Positions 25,469-33,776 of a stretch of 64,000 bases of DNA are shown here, piece after piece (positions within the stretch are counted from its first letter, which is position 1; each line of letters starts with the position of its first letter). Where the stretch lies: the NCBI GenBank assembly GCA_030267565.1, contig BRXU01000052.1:62001-126000 (forward strand), given 5' to 3'. Both the position numbers and the translations under genes were made by a program. This DNA comes from Pleodorina starrii (taxonomy: Eukaryota; Chlorophyta; Chlorophyceae; Chlamydomonadales; Volvocaceae). Under the pieces are notes generated by a model. The model was given only the letters and a program-made list of their open reading frames with translations. It was not told the DNA's origin and did not search any database.

Positions 25469-28400
25469 TTAGACCTGCTTCGCCCCCCGAATGCCCCCAA
25501 ACCCCGGGCACTCGCAGCGGTGGCTGTTGTGCCAGTGCTCGAGTTGGCACTGCCCGCTGCAGTAGTAGGTGCACGGGGTGCAGCCGCGGCACGCCCTCCG
25601 CTTGGACAACGCCGCCGGCAGCGCGCCCGAGTCCGGGTCTGTGCAGGCCGGGTTGGAGCAGAACTTGGCGGAAGGCACTGCAATGGGCCCGAACGGGCAG
25701 GACTGCCGGTGCCGCGTGACCCAGTCCACCATCTGGCACTTGGTGCTGCAGTACTTTACGCCGCAGCACAGCGCGCAGCTGTTTTCCGGACGGCGGTCCT
25801 CCAGGTCGGTGCAGTAGGGGTTGGCGCAGGTCTCGACGCCGGCGGCCTGCACCATCGCCATCGCACGCGCGGGCGATGGCAGCAGCTCCCGCAGGCTCTC
25901 CTCGTGGAGCTTGTGCTTGCGGATCACCGCGTCGTGCAGCGCGCGCACCTCCAGGATGTCCAGCGCGGCTTCCGCGGTGCCTTTGAATCCGCACAGGACG
26001 TCCAGCGCCGACAGCAGCAGAGGCGGCGCGTCCTTGCCAAAGCCCGCCACCATGTCCCGGATCCGGGAGTCGTCGGGGTTCGAGTCAATGTGCGGCACCG
26101 CCACCGCCAGAACCTCCACCACGTCCGCTACCGGCCGCAGCAGCGGCTTCGCCGCGGGGTGGGTAAAGTCGCAGCTAAAGAGCGCGTGGGGCGCCGTGGC
26201 GTCCACGAGCAGGTCGGCCCATGACGCGTGCGCCTCGTCATCGCCGCGCATCCGCGCAGCCAGGCACTGCAGGCCCGCCTCCAGCACGCAGAGCAGCGCC
26301 ACCCGCATACCTTCAAACGTGAGCCAGCACCTCCTCGACAGCGCCCGCGTCATCATGAACACGGCCAGCGTGCGCTGCTGCACGCCCGCGGGCGTGCCGG
26401 CTGCAGGGAGTGCACCCAGCGGCTTGAGCATGGCCTTCAGGCGTGGCAGTGGCTGCGTCATCAGCATCCGCTGCCACACACTCAGACCCCGGTCCCCCAG
26501 CGGAAGTTCTGCATCGATGGACGCATCGAGCTCCTCCTCCTTGGGGACCTCCTGCTCGACCTCCTGCTCGAGCTCCTGCTCGACCTCCTTGACCGCCGCC
26601 GCGCCGGGCTCGTCGTCGACGCGTCGACTAGAGGTTTTGGGCGTGAGCACCGCCAGCTGCTGGAGCAGCATCGCCGCTATGAGGCACTCGACGTGGATAG
26701 TGCCTTTTGGCGTCTCCTTTGGCAACTTGCCCAATGTACCCGACGTCGCGACCAGGGATTCCAGACTGGACACACGGCAGAGCGTGATGCAGAGCGAGGA
26801 AACCTCCCGCACCGATCCATGGGCCAGCACGGCAAGCCAGACTCGCGGTCGTCTCAGCAGAAAGTCGATGGCGGCACCGATCGCCTTGAAGCTCTCTAGA
26901 CGTCCGTCGTCAACGTCATTGTCGACGTCATTGTCAACGTCAACATCAACGTCAACATCAACGTCAACGTCGACGTTAACGTCGACAACAGCGTCGGTAG
27001 TCCACTTCCGCAGCAGCTGATCCACGGCGCGCAGAAATCCCGCGTCCAGCGCACAGCGAAGCCCCGGTGCACAGCGACCGCTGCTGTCATCGACGTCGAC
27101 GTCACCGCGGCCGTCGTCGACGGCGGCCGAAGCCGGCCGAAGCAGCATCATCCGATGGTCTATGGAGAGCATTGATCCGCCGATGATTTGCAGTGGCATG
27201 TAATTGTTGTTCTGCAACTCCTCGCTCGACTGTGCCAGCTGCGCGTTCAATGCCTGCCAGAGCCGGCCGAGTCGAGTGTAGACCTGCTTCGGCTTCAACT
27301 TGTGCGTGGTCAGCCAGACCAGCAGGGTGGTTGCACTCATGAGTGGCGGCAGCTCGGTCTTCTTCTTGATGCCGCATGCTGCTCCAATTGCTTCCATAGT
27401 GTCGAGCACAATGTCAAACACCTGGACGGGCTTGAGGAAGATGTCGCGGACGTGGCCCCGGACGTGGCCCCGGACGCGGTCGTGGTCGAGGTCCCGGTCG
27501 TGGTCGTGGTCGAGGTCGTGGTGGACGTGGTTCGTGATGAGGGCCATGGCCCACGTGCGTGAGGCGATGAGCAGCACGCTTGCCGCGTGATCGACGCGGT
27601 CCTGCCTCTTGTTCTTCTTGCCTTCGAGTGGCGTGAGGAACTCCGGAAACATGTCGTCCCCCAGCCCGAATCGCTGTCCCTTGCCGTCTGCTGTGAGCTT
27701 GAGCTTGGAGGCGACGACCAGCCTGGTCAGCAGGAACTGGGACCAGTGGGAGGACAACACGTCCCGCAGCATGGGCAGCAGCCGCCGTGTCCAGTCGCTG
27801 CCCAGTTTCAGCACCTTTTCATCAAACCCGACCAACGTCTTGTCGTTGCAGGCTTCGGCCACCGCCACCCACACTGCGTACTCTATCCGAGGCCGGCACA
27901 GGAGGACCATCCAGCAGTCCAAGATGCAGAGATCGATCGCCTCCAGGTTGCAGTTGATGGCGTGGGCATTTTTTTCTTGGAAGCTTGGCAGCTGCTGACG
28001 ATTCTGCAGGGCTTTGAACGCGGCGCTCTTGCCGCGCAGCACCACGGTAGCAGCGTGCTCCAGCAGGTGGCTCTCGTGGAGGGCCACCACGCACGCCATG
28101 TAGAGGTGATCGCCGAGGTTGCCGAGATCGTCGAGGTTGCCGAGGCCGCTCAGGTCTCCGAAATCAGCAATGTCCCCGAGGCACCCGAGGTCCCCCAGGT
28201 CGGCGAGGTCGGCGAGGTCCCCGAGGTTCCCCAGGTCGGCGGTGCAGCCGAGGGCGGCGAGGTTGCCCAGCTTGACGGGCGTCTTGTCGACGGAAATCGT
28301 CAGGCAGCTGAAGAGTAGAGAGCAGGCGGTGCAGCTGAAATTGCTGAGGATGTACTGCGTGTCAAAGTCCCAGCACTCCTCGAGCTCTTGGTCCCAGGCC

Positions 28401-28843
28401 GAGATGAGCTGCGAGCAGCAGTGGAACGTGCCGGATCGCACCAGCGCCAGCGCCAGCCAGAGGCCCAGGGCCGACGACTCACATTCGGAGCCAATACCCG
28501 AGACCAGAAACTCCAGGGTATTGGTGACGAGTTCCTCGACTTGTGAGCTTCGGGCGCTACGGCTCCTGACGAGGTCCACCAGCACGCGCAGCGACGTCGT
28601 GAGCAAGCCCACGATCTGCAGCCACAGCTTCTTTGCGAGTCCCACGCTGATGAGCTGCTTGACCTGGCCCGCCGGGACGACTCTTTTCTCCTTGAACACT
28701 GACCGCACTTGGTCGACGAGCGTGTTGAATTCCTTGAGCAGGTGCTTGGGTGCGCGGGCCACACTGGCGCACTCCCGCAGCTGCTGCGTGCAAGACACGA
28801 GCTCGAGCACCTTTGTTTCGAGTGATGATGATGATGACGACAT
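25469..28843 (-). CDS. Large protein with two C-terminal MYND-type zinc fingers
   Basis: The gene encodes 1124 residues from the ATG at 28843. The last 115 residues contain two MYND-type clusters. The first runs from CANPYC through CALC and YCSTKC to W...H...C. The second runs from CSNPAC through CRGC and YCSGQC to HW..SH..C. MYND fingers bind short proline-rich or peptide motifs in transcription and chromatin regulators. The preceding ~1000 residues are Leu/Ala-rich and helical in character, perhaps an armadillo/HEAT-like scaffold. They are broken by in-frame expansions: LGDL-like near residues 215-250, HDHDRDLDHDR near 470, DVDVDVDV near 645 and an EQEVEQEV run near 765. It is more G+C-rich than neighbours such as the 46065 and 48889 genes, which suggests a different origin, possibly capture from the host. 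Confidence 0.75.
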   Translation of the reverse strand: MSSSSSSLETKVLELVSCTQQLRECASVARAPKHLLKEFNTLVDQVRSVFKEKRVVPAGQVKQLISVGLAKKLWLQIVGLLTTSLRVLVDLVRSRSARSSQVEELVTNTLEFLVSGIGSECESSALGLWLALALVRSGTFHCCSQLISAWDQELEECWDFDTQYILSNFSCTACSLLFSCLTISVDKTPVKLGNLAALGCTADLGNLGDLADLADLGDLGCLGDIADFGDLSGLGNLDDLGNLGDHLYMACVVALHESHLLEHAATVVLRGKSAAFKALQNRQQLPSFQEKNAHAINCNLEAIDLCILDCWMVLLCRPRIEYAVWVAVAEACNDKTLVGFDEKVLKLGSDWTRRLLPMLRDVLSSHWSQFLLTRLVVASKLKLTADGKGQRFGLGDDMFPEFLTPLEGKKNKRQDRVDHAASVLLIASRTWAMALITNHVHHDLDHDHDRDLDHDRVRGHVRGHVRDIFLKPVQVFDIVLDTMEAIGAACGIKKKTELPPLMSATTLLVWLTTHKLKPKQVYTRLGRLWQALNAQLAQSSEELQNNNYMPLQIIGGSMLSIDHRMMLLRPASAAVDDGRGDVDVDDSSGRCAPGLRCALDAGFLRAVDQLLRKWTTDAVVDVNVDVDVDVDVDVDVDNDVDNDVDDGRLESFKAIGAAIDFLLRRPRVWLAVLAHGSVREVSSLCITLCRVSSLESLVATSGTLGKLPKETPKGTIHVECLIAAMLLQQLAVLTPKTSSRRVDDEPGAAAVKEVEQELEQEVEQEVPKEEELDASIDAELPLGDRGLSVWQRMLMTQPLPRLKAMLKPLGALPAAGTPAGVQQRTLAVFMMTRALSRRCWLTFEGMRVALLCVLEAGLQCLAARMRGDDEAHASWADLLVDATAPHALFSCDFTHPAAKPLLRPVADVVEVLAVAVPHIDSNPDDSRIRDMVAGFGKDAPPLLLSALDVLCGFKGTAEAALDILEVRALHDAVIRKHKLHEESLRELLPSPARAMAMVQAAGVETCANPYCTDLEDRRPENSCALCCGVKYCSTKCQMVDWVTRHRQSCPFGPIAVPSAKFCSNPACTDPDSGALPAALSKRRACRGCTPCTYYCSGQCQLEHWHNSHRCECPGFGGIRGAKQV

Positions 28844-28942
28844 CTCCGTGCGCGTGTGTGTGTGAGGAGTTCAGGAGGAGTTCAGTGAACGGAGGACATT
28901 GCGTTAAATAATTGCAAAAATATACGACACACGGTATACGAC

Positions 28943-29008
28943 CAGGGTTGCTATCATCTTCCAAAAAGACTTGGTTGACGCAGCAGGAGCTAATATGTTT
29001 GCACCCTG
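28943..29008. repeat. Family A MITE, internally deleted
   Basis: It begins CAGGGTTGCTAT, keeps the AAGACTTGG and GGAGCTAATATGTTTGCACC blocks, and ends CCCTG without most of the right arm. It lies in the region between the divergent starts at 28843 and 29107. Confidence 0.6.
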
Positions 29009-29106
29009 GTTGTTGGCTTGTTGACATACGTATACCGCTTAGGTTAAAAATTGATATGTGACAGGCCGCAAAATTATTTTGATGCAGTGTTGGATAAACG
29101 CACACA

Positions 29107-29721
29107 ATGTTTCACAGGAAGAAGAACAGGGTCGTTCCGGTGGGGGTCCGCCCGGTGACGCGGCGGTCCACGGACGCCGGGGTGCTCCCCGCTCCTCCCT
29201 GCAACAAGTATACTACGCTCGTCAAGCAAGACATTGACAGCCTGCTCGCCACGGGCAAGCGCGCGATAAACGACACGGCAAGTCGTGCGGTGATGGGGTG
29301 CATTTGCCTCCCAGCATGCATCACCTGCATCTCGTGGTCCATCGTCTGGCGCCTCCTGTGCTGCCCGATGACCTGCTCGATCACCGACAACAAGTGCACA
29401 TTCGGCAGCGACGAGTGCGTCGCTGCTGTTTACAAGACCATTTGCAGCAGCACAAATGTCTACTACGCCCACAAGGTCGATAAGCTCGCCGTGGTCAAGT
29501 ACGCGTACACGCAGATGGCGCCTTTGTACTATGGCGTTCAGGCGAGCACGCAGACTACCATGCCCAACATGATCGCTCTGCACAAGTACTTGTCAGATAA
29601 CGAATTCGTGGAGTTGAAGGAGTTGTCCCGCGCGGAAAACTTCAATGCGGGTTGCACGTTGGACGAGTTCATGGATATCGTGGGGAAGCGGCTGATGCCA
29701 CCAGCCTCTGTCAGCGCCTGA
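29107..29721 (+). CDS. Small Cys-rich membrane protein, unknown function
   Basis: The gene encodes 204 residues from the ATG at 29107. The N-terminus is basic (FHRKKNRVVPVGVRPVTRR). A strongly hydrophobic Cys-rich stretch, about residues 60-92 (it includes CICLPACITCISWSIVWRLL), is a probable membrane segment. It is followed by further cysteines (CSITDNKCTFGSDEC) that could form disulphides. The C-terminal 100 residues are soluble in character. I see no clear cleavable signal peptide. It is not a family I recognise. In a virus-like element a virion membrane protein is plausible, but that is inference. Confidence 0.65.
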   Translation: MFHRKKNRVVPVGVRPVTRRSTDAGVLPAPPCNKYTTLVKQDIDSLLATGKRAINDTASRAVMGCICLPACITCISWSIVWRLLCCPMTCSITDNKCTFGSDECVAAVYKTICSSTNVYYAHKVDKLAVVKYAYTQMAPLYYGVQASTQTTMPNMIALHKYLSDNEFVELKELSRAENFNAGCTLDEFMDIVGKRLMPPASVSA

Positions 29722-30046
29722 CAGGGCTGGCACCGTGCCATGCCATTCGGACTCAGTGGCCAGGTGGCGCCACCGGGTGGCACCTGTATTGCCCCTAGCG
29801 CAGTCTAATTTATTTTTTTAGGAACGTTGATGTTGTGGTTTGCGAGCAGGGTTGCTATCTTCTTGAAAGACTTGGCAGACGCTGCATGATGCAAAACAAG
29901 CTCATGCAGCGTCTGCCAAGTCTTTCAAAGCCCGTGCGACAGAATCCAATTTCCGGTACAAAGTCACGACCGTTCTCTAAAAAACATTGAAAATTTGACA
30001 TTGTATGTCAACATAGCCCAACATAGCTCATCATAGCTGATGCACA
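29722..30046. other. Intergenic region with a GGTGGC palindrome and a family A hairpin
   Basis: A short imperfect palindrome built on CCAGGTGGCGCCACCGGGTGG lies at 29760-29780, just after the 29107 gene. A family A hairpin follows at 29847-29928, and then an AT-rich stretch upstream of the 30047 gene with AAAAACATTGAAAATTTGAC near 29980. I see no gene here. Confidence 0.5.
29847..29928. repeat. Family A palindromic MITE (right end truncated)
   Basis: CAGGGTTGCTATCTTCTTGA begins the left arm; the loop is about TGATGCAAAACAAGCTCA; the right arm GCAGCGTCTGCCAAGTCTTT stops before the terminal GATAGCAACCCTG. The arms are nearly perfect complements. Confidence 0.8.
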
Positions 30047-30469
30047 ATGTCAACTATTGATCAGTCATACCAGGTGCTGCTGGATGCGGCCAACGAGCGC
30101 TTGGTTCATGGGCGCAACCGTGATCGTTTCGAGGAACTCTATTACAATGGGTACAAGGCATCATGGCTGAAACACGGGGGGCCGATCGAAGTTCGTGACT
30201 GGGTGGTCCAGCGGATTGCCTACATCAACTTGCCCAACAGCACCTTTCACGAGCGCCTTGTGTTCATCGACAAGATTTTCAGGTACCCAAACTCGGTATT
30301 GCGCAAGCTTGGGGAGAACACCTTTGGCATGGCGATTGTGCGGAAGCAGCTGGAGGCCCGGCGGCGTTACACCCAAGCGTGCATCGGACTCTGCTCGATC
30401 AAGGAGATTGGGCCGCTCCCTCGAGAGATGGTCGAAAAGATAGCGCTTATTAGTGTCATCAGCCGCTGA
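30047..30469 (+). CDS. Hypothetical protein, 140 aa
   Basis: The gene encodes 140 residues from the ATG at 30047, with an A+T-rich leader. It is hydrophilic with no signal peptide or membrane helix. The C-terminal segment IGPLPREMVEKIALISVI resembles the hydrophobic LPxE(I/M)xxxI pattern that starts many F-box-like motifs, but the match is short and at the wrong end for a typical F-box protein. Family A repeats flank both sides. I do not recognise a function. Confidence 0.6.
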   Translation: MSTIDQSYQVLLDAANERLVHGRNRDRFEELYYNGYKASWLKHGGPIEVRDWVVQRIAYINLPNSTFHERLVFIDKIFRYPNSVLRKLGENTFGMAIVRKQLEARRRYTQACIGLCSIKEIGPLPREMVEKIALISVISR

Positions 30470-30492
30470 GGTGGGCGGGGCTGGCCGAGGTA

Positions 30493-30555
30493 CAGGAGCT
30501 AATTCTTTTGCACCATGCCGCGTCTGCCAAGTCTTTTAAGAAGATAACAACCCTG
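30493..30555. repeat. Family A MITE (left arm missing)
   Basis: It starts in the loop (CAGGAGCTAATTCTTTTGCA), has the right arm CGTCTGCCAAGTCTTTTAAG and ends AAGATAACAACCCTG. It lies between the convergent 30047 and 30584 genes. Confidence 0.75.
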
Positions 30556-30583
30556 CTGCGAGGTAGCTGGTTGCGGATGCACC

Positions 30584-30844
30584 TCAGCCATGGATTGGTT
30601 CTTTTTCGGGAATCGATGGAACCTGTGAGGCGAGCGCTTCGGGGTCAAAGAGGGTTCCGCGGGAGATCTCCTTGTTGTTGATCTGGCGCAGGTATTTCAG
30701 GAACTCCGGATGCATCACTGGCAGTTCCGAGGCGTCCCCTATGACTGTATCGATGCCACAGTGCGGGCAGAAGACGGTCGGCTCGGTGATGACTGGTACT
30801 GGTAGTGGTGGTACTGGTGGTACTGGTACTGGTGGTGGTGTCAT
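30584..30844 (-). CDS. Small CPHCGID zinc-motif protein
   Basis: The protein has 86 residues from the ATG at 30844; a TTG start at 30883 would add 13 residues. A Pro/Val-rich N-terminus is followed by FCPHCGIDTVIGDASELPVM and then an FLKYLRQINN helix. A CPxCGIDxVIG...FL pattern recurs, as I remember it, in small proteins of bacteria, phages and large algal viruses. The function is not known to me; the two cysteines suggest half of a zinc site or a dimeric one. It runs opposite to, and abuts, the protease remnant that begins at 30846. The conserved block supports this strand as the coding one here. Confidence 0.65.
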   Translation of the reverse strand: MTPPPVPVPPVPPLPVPVITEPTVFCPHCGIDTVIGDASELPVMHPEFLKYLRQINNKEISRGTLFDPEALASQVPSIPEKEPIHG

Positions 30845-30845
30845 A

Positions 30846-31373
30846 GGCCACTCAAATATAGTTCGTTTTAAGTGTGTCGACAAAGGACGTTTTCAATGCT
30901 ATGTGTTTGAACCGCATGGCCAGAATCAGGGCATTGATAACGGCATATGTTATGGCCAAACCCAAAACTTTGTACGACTCGTGTGCGCTTGGCTGCGCGA
31001 GAAAAAAAGGATTGAGGCAGAGTTAGATGATTCGAGTGCTTGCCCCAAGCTTCAAGGATCTCTTGGTTTGTGCTGGGTTTACAACCTGTACTGGGTCATA
31101 GTGGAAGACCAGCTGAGCAAGGACATCAGAATCCAAACTGTACAACGGCGACAGATCGAAGAAAACCTTTGCTCATCGAGTTTCTCTAGCGGTGGCTTTA
31201 CGCACAACGTTCCCATGAAAAAAAACTACATCACCAGTTTCACCGCTGTGAATAGACATATGCAGAATCTGATCAATGCGCACAAGAGACATGCGTGTCA
31301 TTACGATGTCATTATCCTGCTCCTGGCTATGTACGTGTACTTGTACTCCCAGACGAATAAGAAAAGAATCTAA
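30846..31373 (+). pseudogene. 5'-truncated EPHG-type Ulp1-like protease core
   Basis: About 175 codons match the C-terminal half of the protease at 23690-25111 in the same order: GHSNIVRF (His), YVFEPHG (Glu) and KLQGSLGLCWVYNLYW (Gln-x5-Cys). The similarity starts abruptly at 30846 and has no good start codon. The frame stays open upstream into DNA that encodes the CPHCGID protein on the other strand, with ATGs such as 30741 available, so an overlapping gene is not excluded. The roughly 270-residue N-terminal region of the longer paralogue is missing. The triad looks intact, and Gly after Cys is replaced by Trp. It may be a decayed duplicate, or a core enzyme with a new start. Confidence 0.6.
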
Positions 31374-31527
31374 AGTTTCTGTGCCTCGTTCAGGAACTCC
31401 AGGAGTGCCTCGATATTCTCGATAATGCTAGACGGCCAGCTGAGTCGTCACGCAGCAGGCAAAGGGCTCCGTATTTACGGTAATGGAACCGTATTAAGTG
31501 GCGCGGCTCTTACCCTGGACCTGGAGG

Positions 31528-31628
31528 CAGGGTGCGGGGCGATTTTACAAGTCGCCAGAAAAGGACCTAAAGGTTGGCTATTGTCTTTAGGTCCTTTTCT
31601 GGCGACTTGTAAATCGCCCCGCACCCTG
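31528..31628. repeat. Family B palindromic MITE (near-perfect hairpin)
   Basis: It begins CAGGGTGCGGGGCGATTTTA and ends with the complement GATTTACAAGTCGCC reversed through CGCCCCGCACCCTG. The arms include GCCAGAAAAGGACCTAAAGG and the centre is GCTATTGTCTTT. It lies between the protease remnant and the 31661 gene, 33 bp before the latter's ATG. I see no clear 8-bp duplication. Confidence 0.85.
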
Positions 31629-31660
31629 TCCATATTTAACCCAACTAATAAGATATAGAG

Positions 31661-33406
31661 ATGAGGAAAAAAACCTCAAGACCCAGATCGATCAACAAAC
31701 GGGGGAAAAAATCGCGTAAAGGAGGGTCCCCGCCCCCGCTTCCACCCTCCAGCAGTAGTGTTAAGCTCCCCCCCCTCATACCCAGAGAAAAACAACAACA
31801 AATCAACAACAACACAAATCCCGTCTCGCATAATGAAGGGACAGCACTCCCGCAAATACATCAAAGATTGTTACAAGGACGACAGGTACCATCGGGAAAT
31901 CAAAGTTCAAAGACCTCTCTTCCCCGAATTTTCTCTCGGACGCCTTCAATGCGTGCAGGGCAGCATAATGAAGGGACAGCACTCCCGCAAATACAACAAA
32001 GATTGTTACAAGGACGACAGGCACAGCAATCTGTGCAATGGCCCCCCCTACCACCGTCTACCCCCCCTCGGAAAACGATGCGGCATCGGTTGCCCAAGCA
32101 TGATGGTAGTATGCCTGATGGTAGCTCCCCAAGGATGAACATCAGGATGAACACAGTCGTAGGAACACCACAATATTACCCCACGCAATCTGTGCCATGG
32201 CGTCCTCTACCACCGTCTACCCCCCCTCGGAAAACGATGCGGCATCGGTTGCCCAAGCATGATGGTAGTATGCCTGATGGTAGCTCCTCAAGAAGTATGA
32301 ACACCAGCAGGATGTGGCGTAGACCACAACATTACCACAAGTCGCCACCCCAGGATGAAAACAACCAAGATCCAAAAACGGTTCTGACAAGGACCGTATC
32401 AAACCGACCGCGAAGAACGACCGTGACCACTATGGCCTCCAGTAACAAGACCGCATCCCAAGATCAGACAGGGCGATCACGACCATACTCGGCGCCCGCT
32501 GTCATCACTAGGATGTCGCCCAGCCCTGGCTCAAGCCGACTTCCCTCGCAAAAAGAACAGGGTCAATACGGGACCCAAACACGCCTTAAAATTGGTGAAA
32601 GCAAGCCCCTGCCAAGACCAAAGGATGACCGTCTACATCTAGACAACATTATAAAATTACAGTGCACCTGGAATGGTCCGCAACCATCGACTGAACAATA
32701 CCTAGACATCACCTTGTTCGGAGCACCTATATTGTCCAAACAGGATCAAGACTTAGACAACCGATCAAACGGAACTTTTATGTATAATGCGAATATTGAG
32801 ATTTGTGATTATCGATTAAAACTCCGGTATAACTCGATGGGTAAGTGGTATGCGATGCACAAGGATAACATAGAACAGAGCACAGAGAACATAGGCCAGG
32901 CTGCCTATCTAAATTTGAAAAATGTTCCAAGCAATATATCAGCATTTTATATCCTCGTATCTGCTTATAGTAAGAAACTTGATTCGATTGGTGATTTCAC
33001 ATTCAGAATATCACACGTTAACGATGAGGTTAATTTCGATAAAGAATCCGCTAGTGAACTTTCTGAAGTTGAACTATATAACTATGGCTGGAAATATGAC
33101 AAAAATGTAGCAAAGAACTATCAAGGTATCCTTCTCGGCCGTGTGTTGTGTCGTGATAGAAGTTGGCACGTAGACATCCTTGACCAATATTGTAATGCAT
33201 CAGCTCCTCGAGATTTCTCACGTGAGACATACATGGAAGCTATCAATATGATGTACGAGATTGAAAGCGCACGCAACGACAAGTGTGCCTGCACATCAAT
33301 TCCAGATGTGAAAGTACCACCTATGATGATGATTGAGACCAGAATAGAAGGACCTCCACCAAAAATCACGGCGCCAACTTACTTGCGAGGGCCAAAAGAA
33401 CTCTAA
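31661..33406 (+). CDS. TerD-like domain protein with disordered basic N-terminus
   Basis: The gene encodes 581 residues from the ATG at 31661, with TATTTAACCC and AAGATATAGAG upstream. Residues 1-25 are strongly basic (KKTSRPRSINKRGKKSRKGG). Up to about residue 320 the protein is Pro/Ser/Gln-rich, with two kinds of internal repeat, one holding HNEGTALPQI and the other WxPLPPSTPPRKTMRHRLPK. From about 327 to 525 a compact domain shows the TerD/CABP1-type order: a TFMYN block, an acidic ENIGQAAYLNL strand, VPSNISAFYILVSAY, a SIGDFTFRI block, then YQGILLGRVLCRDRSWHVD. TerD domains are Ca-binding-like folds of tellurite and stress response proteins. The assignment is by pattern only; key metal ligands are not obvious. 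Confidence 0.6.
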   Translation: MRKKTSRPRSINKRGKKSRKGGSPPPLPPSSSSVKLPPLIPREKQQQINNNTNPVSHNEGTALPQIHQRLLQGRQVPSGNQSSKTSLPRIFSRTPSMRAGQHNEGTALPQIQQRLLQGRQAQQSVQWPPLPPSTPPRKTMRHRLPKHDGSMPDGSSPRMNIRMNTVVGTPQYYPTQSVPWRPLPPSTPPRKTMRHRLPKHDGSMPDGSSSRSMNTSRMWRRPQHYHKSPPQDENNQDPKTVLTRTVSNRPRRTTVTTMASSNKTASQDQTGRSRPYSAPAVITRMSPSPGSSRLPSQKEQGQYGTQTRLKIGESKPLPRPKDDRLHLDNIIKLQCTWNGPQPSTEQYLDITLFGAPILSKQDQDLDNRSNGTFMYNANIEICDYRLKLRYNSMGKWYAMHKDNIEQSTENIGQAAYLNLKNVPSNISAFYILVSAYSKKLDSIGDFTFRISHVNDEVNFDKESASELSEVELYNYGWKYDKNVAKNYQGILLGRVLCRDRSWHVDILDQYCNASAPRDFSRETYMEAINMMYEIESARNDKCACTSIPDVKVPPMMMIETRIEGPPPKITAPTYLRGPKEL

Positions 33407-33627
33407 ATTTTTTGACAGTGCACAAGGAGGCACAACAGCATCTTTATTGTTCGCTGATCAGCTATGCTGGACGATGATGACGGGCAAATGGACCGGTTTA
33501 TGAAAAGATGGTTTCTTTGGTAAATTCCCTTGGCGACGCTGCGGCTTCTCTCCTTCGTCGCTCCCACGGCAGCGTCACTGCCAACAACGTTATAGTGATA
33601 TCGCCGAGGCGGTATATACATGTATGT
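33407..33627. other. Intergenic region with weak short ORFs on both strands
   Basis: A plus-strand frame from 33508 (MVSLVNSLGDAAASLLRRS...) and a minus-strand frame from 33621 (MYIPPRRYHYNVVG...) overlap here. Both look non-random, but neither can be preferred. The plus frame would end inside the family C hairpin. Together with the hairpin at 33628-33717 this makes up the 370-bp gap between convergent genes. Confidence 0.3.
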
Positions 33628-33717
33628 CAGGCTGGCTATCTTCCTGCAGAACCCTTAAGTCGGATAGATACTTTATTCTATCCGACTTAAGGGTTCTGCA
33701 GGAAGATAGCCAGCCTG
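33628..33717. repeat. Family C palindromic MITE (perfect hairpin, 8-bp duplication)
   Basis: CAGGCTGGCTATCTTCCTGC at the left is matched by GCAGGAAGATAGCCAGCCTG at the right, with AACCCTTAAGTCGGATAGA arms and a short TACTTTAT loop. The flanks ATGTATGT and ATGTATGC agree at 7 of 8 positions, the mark of an 8-bp target duplication. Confidence 0.9.
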
Positions 33718-33776
33718 ATGTATGCGTGATCAGCACTTCACGCACTCACATTGAGCCTCTCGCCGGCCTTGAGAGC

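Noticed and set aside
25821..27020. 399-residue plus-strand frame within the MYND gene region
   Set aside because: Ser/Thr/Arg-rich antisense shadow of the 1124-residue gene, which has clear zinc-finger motifs.
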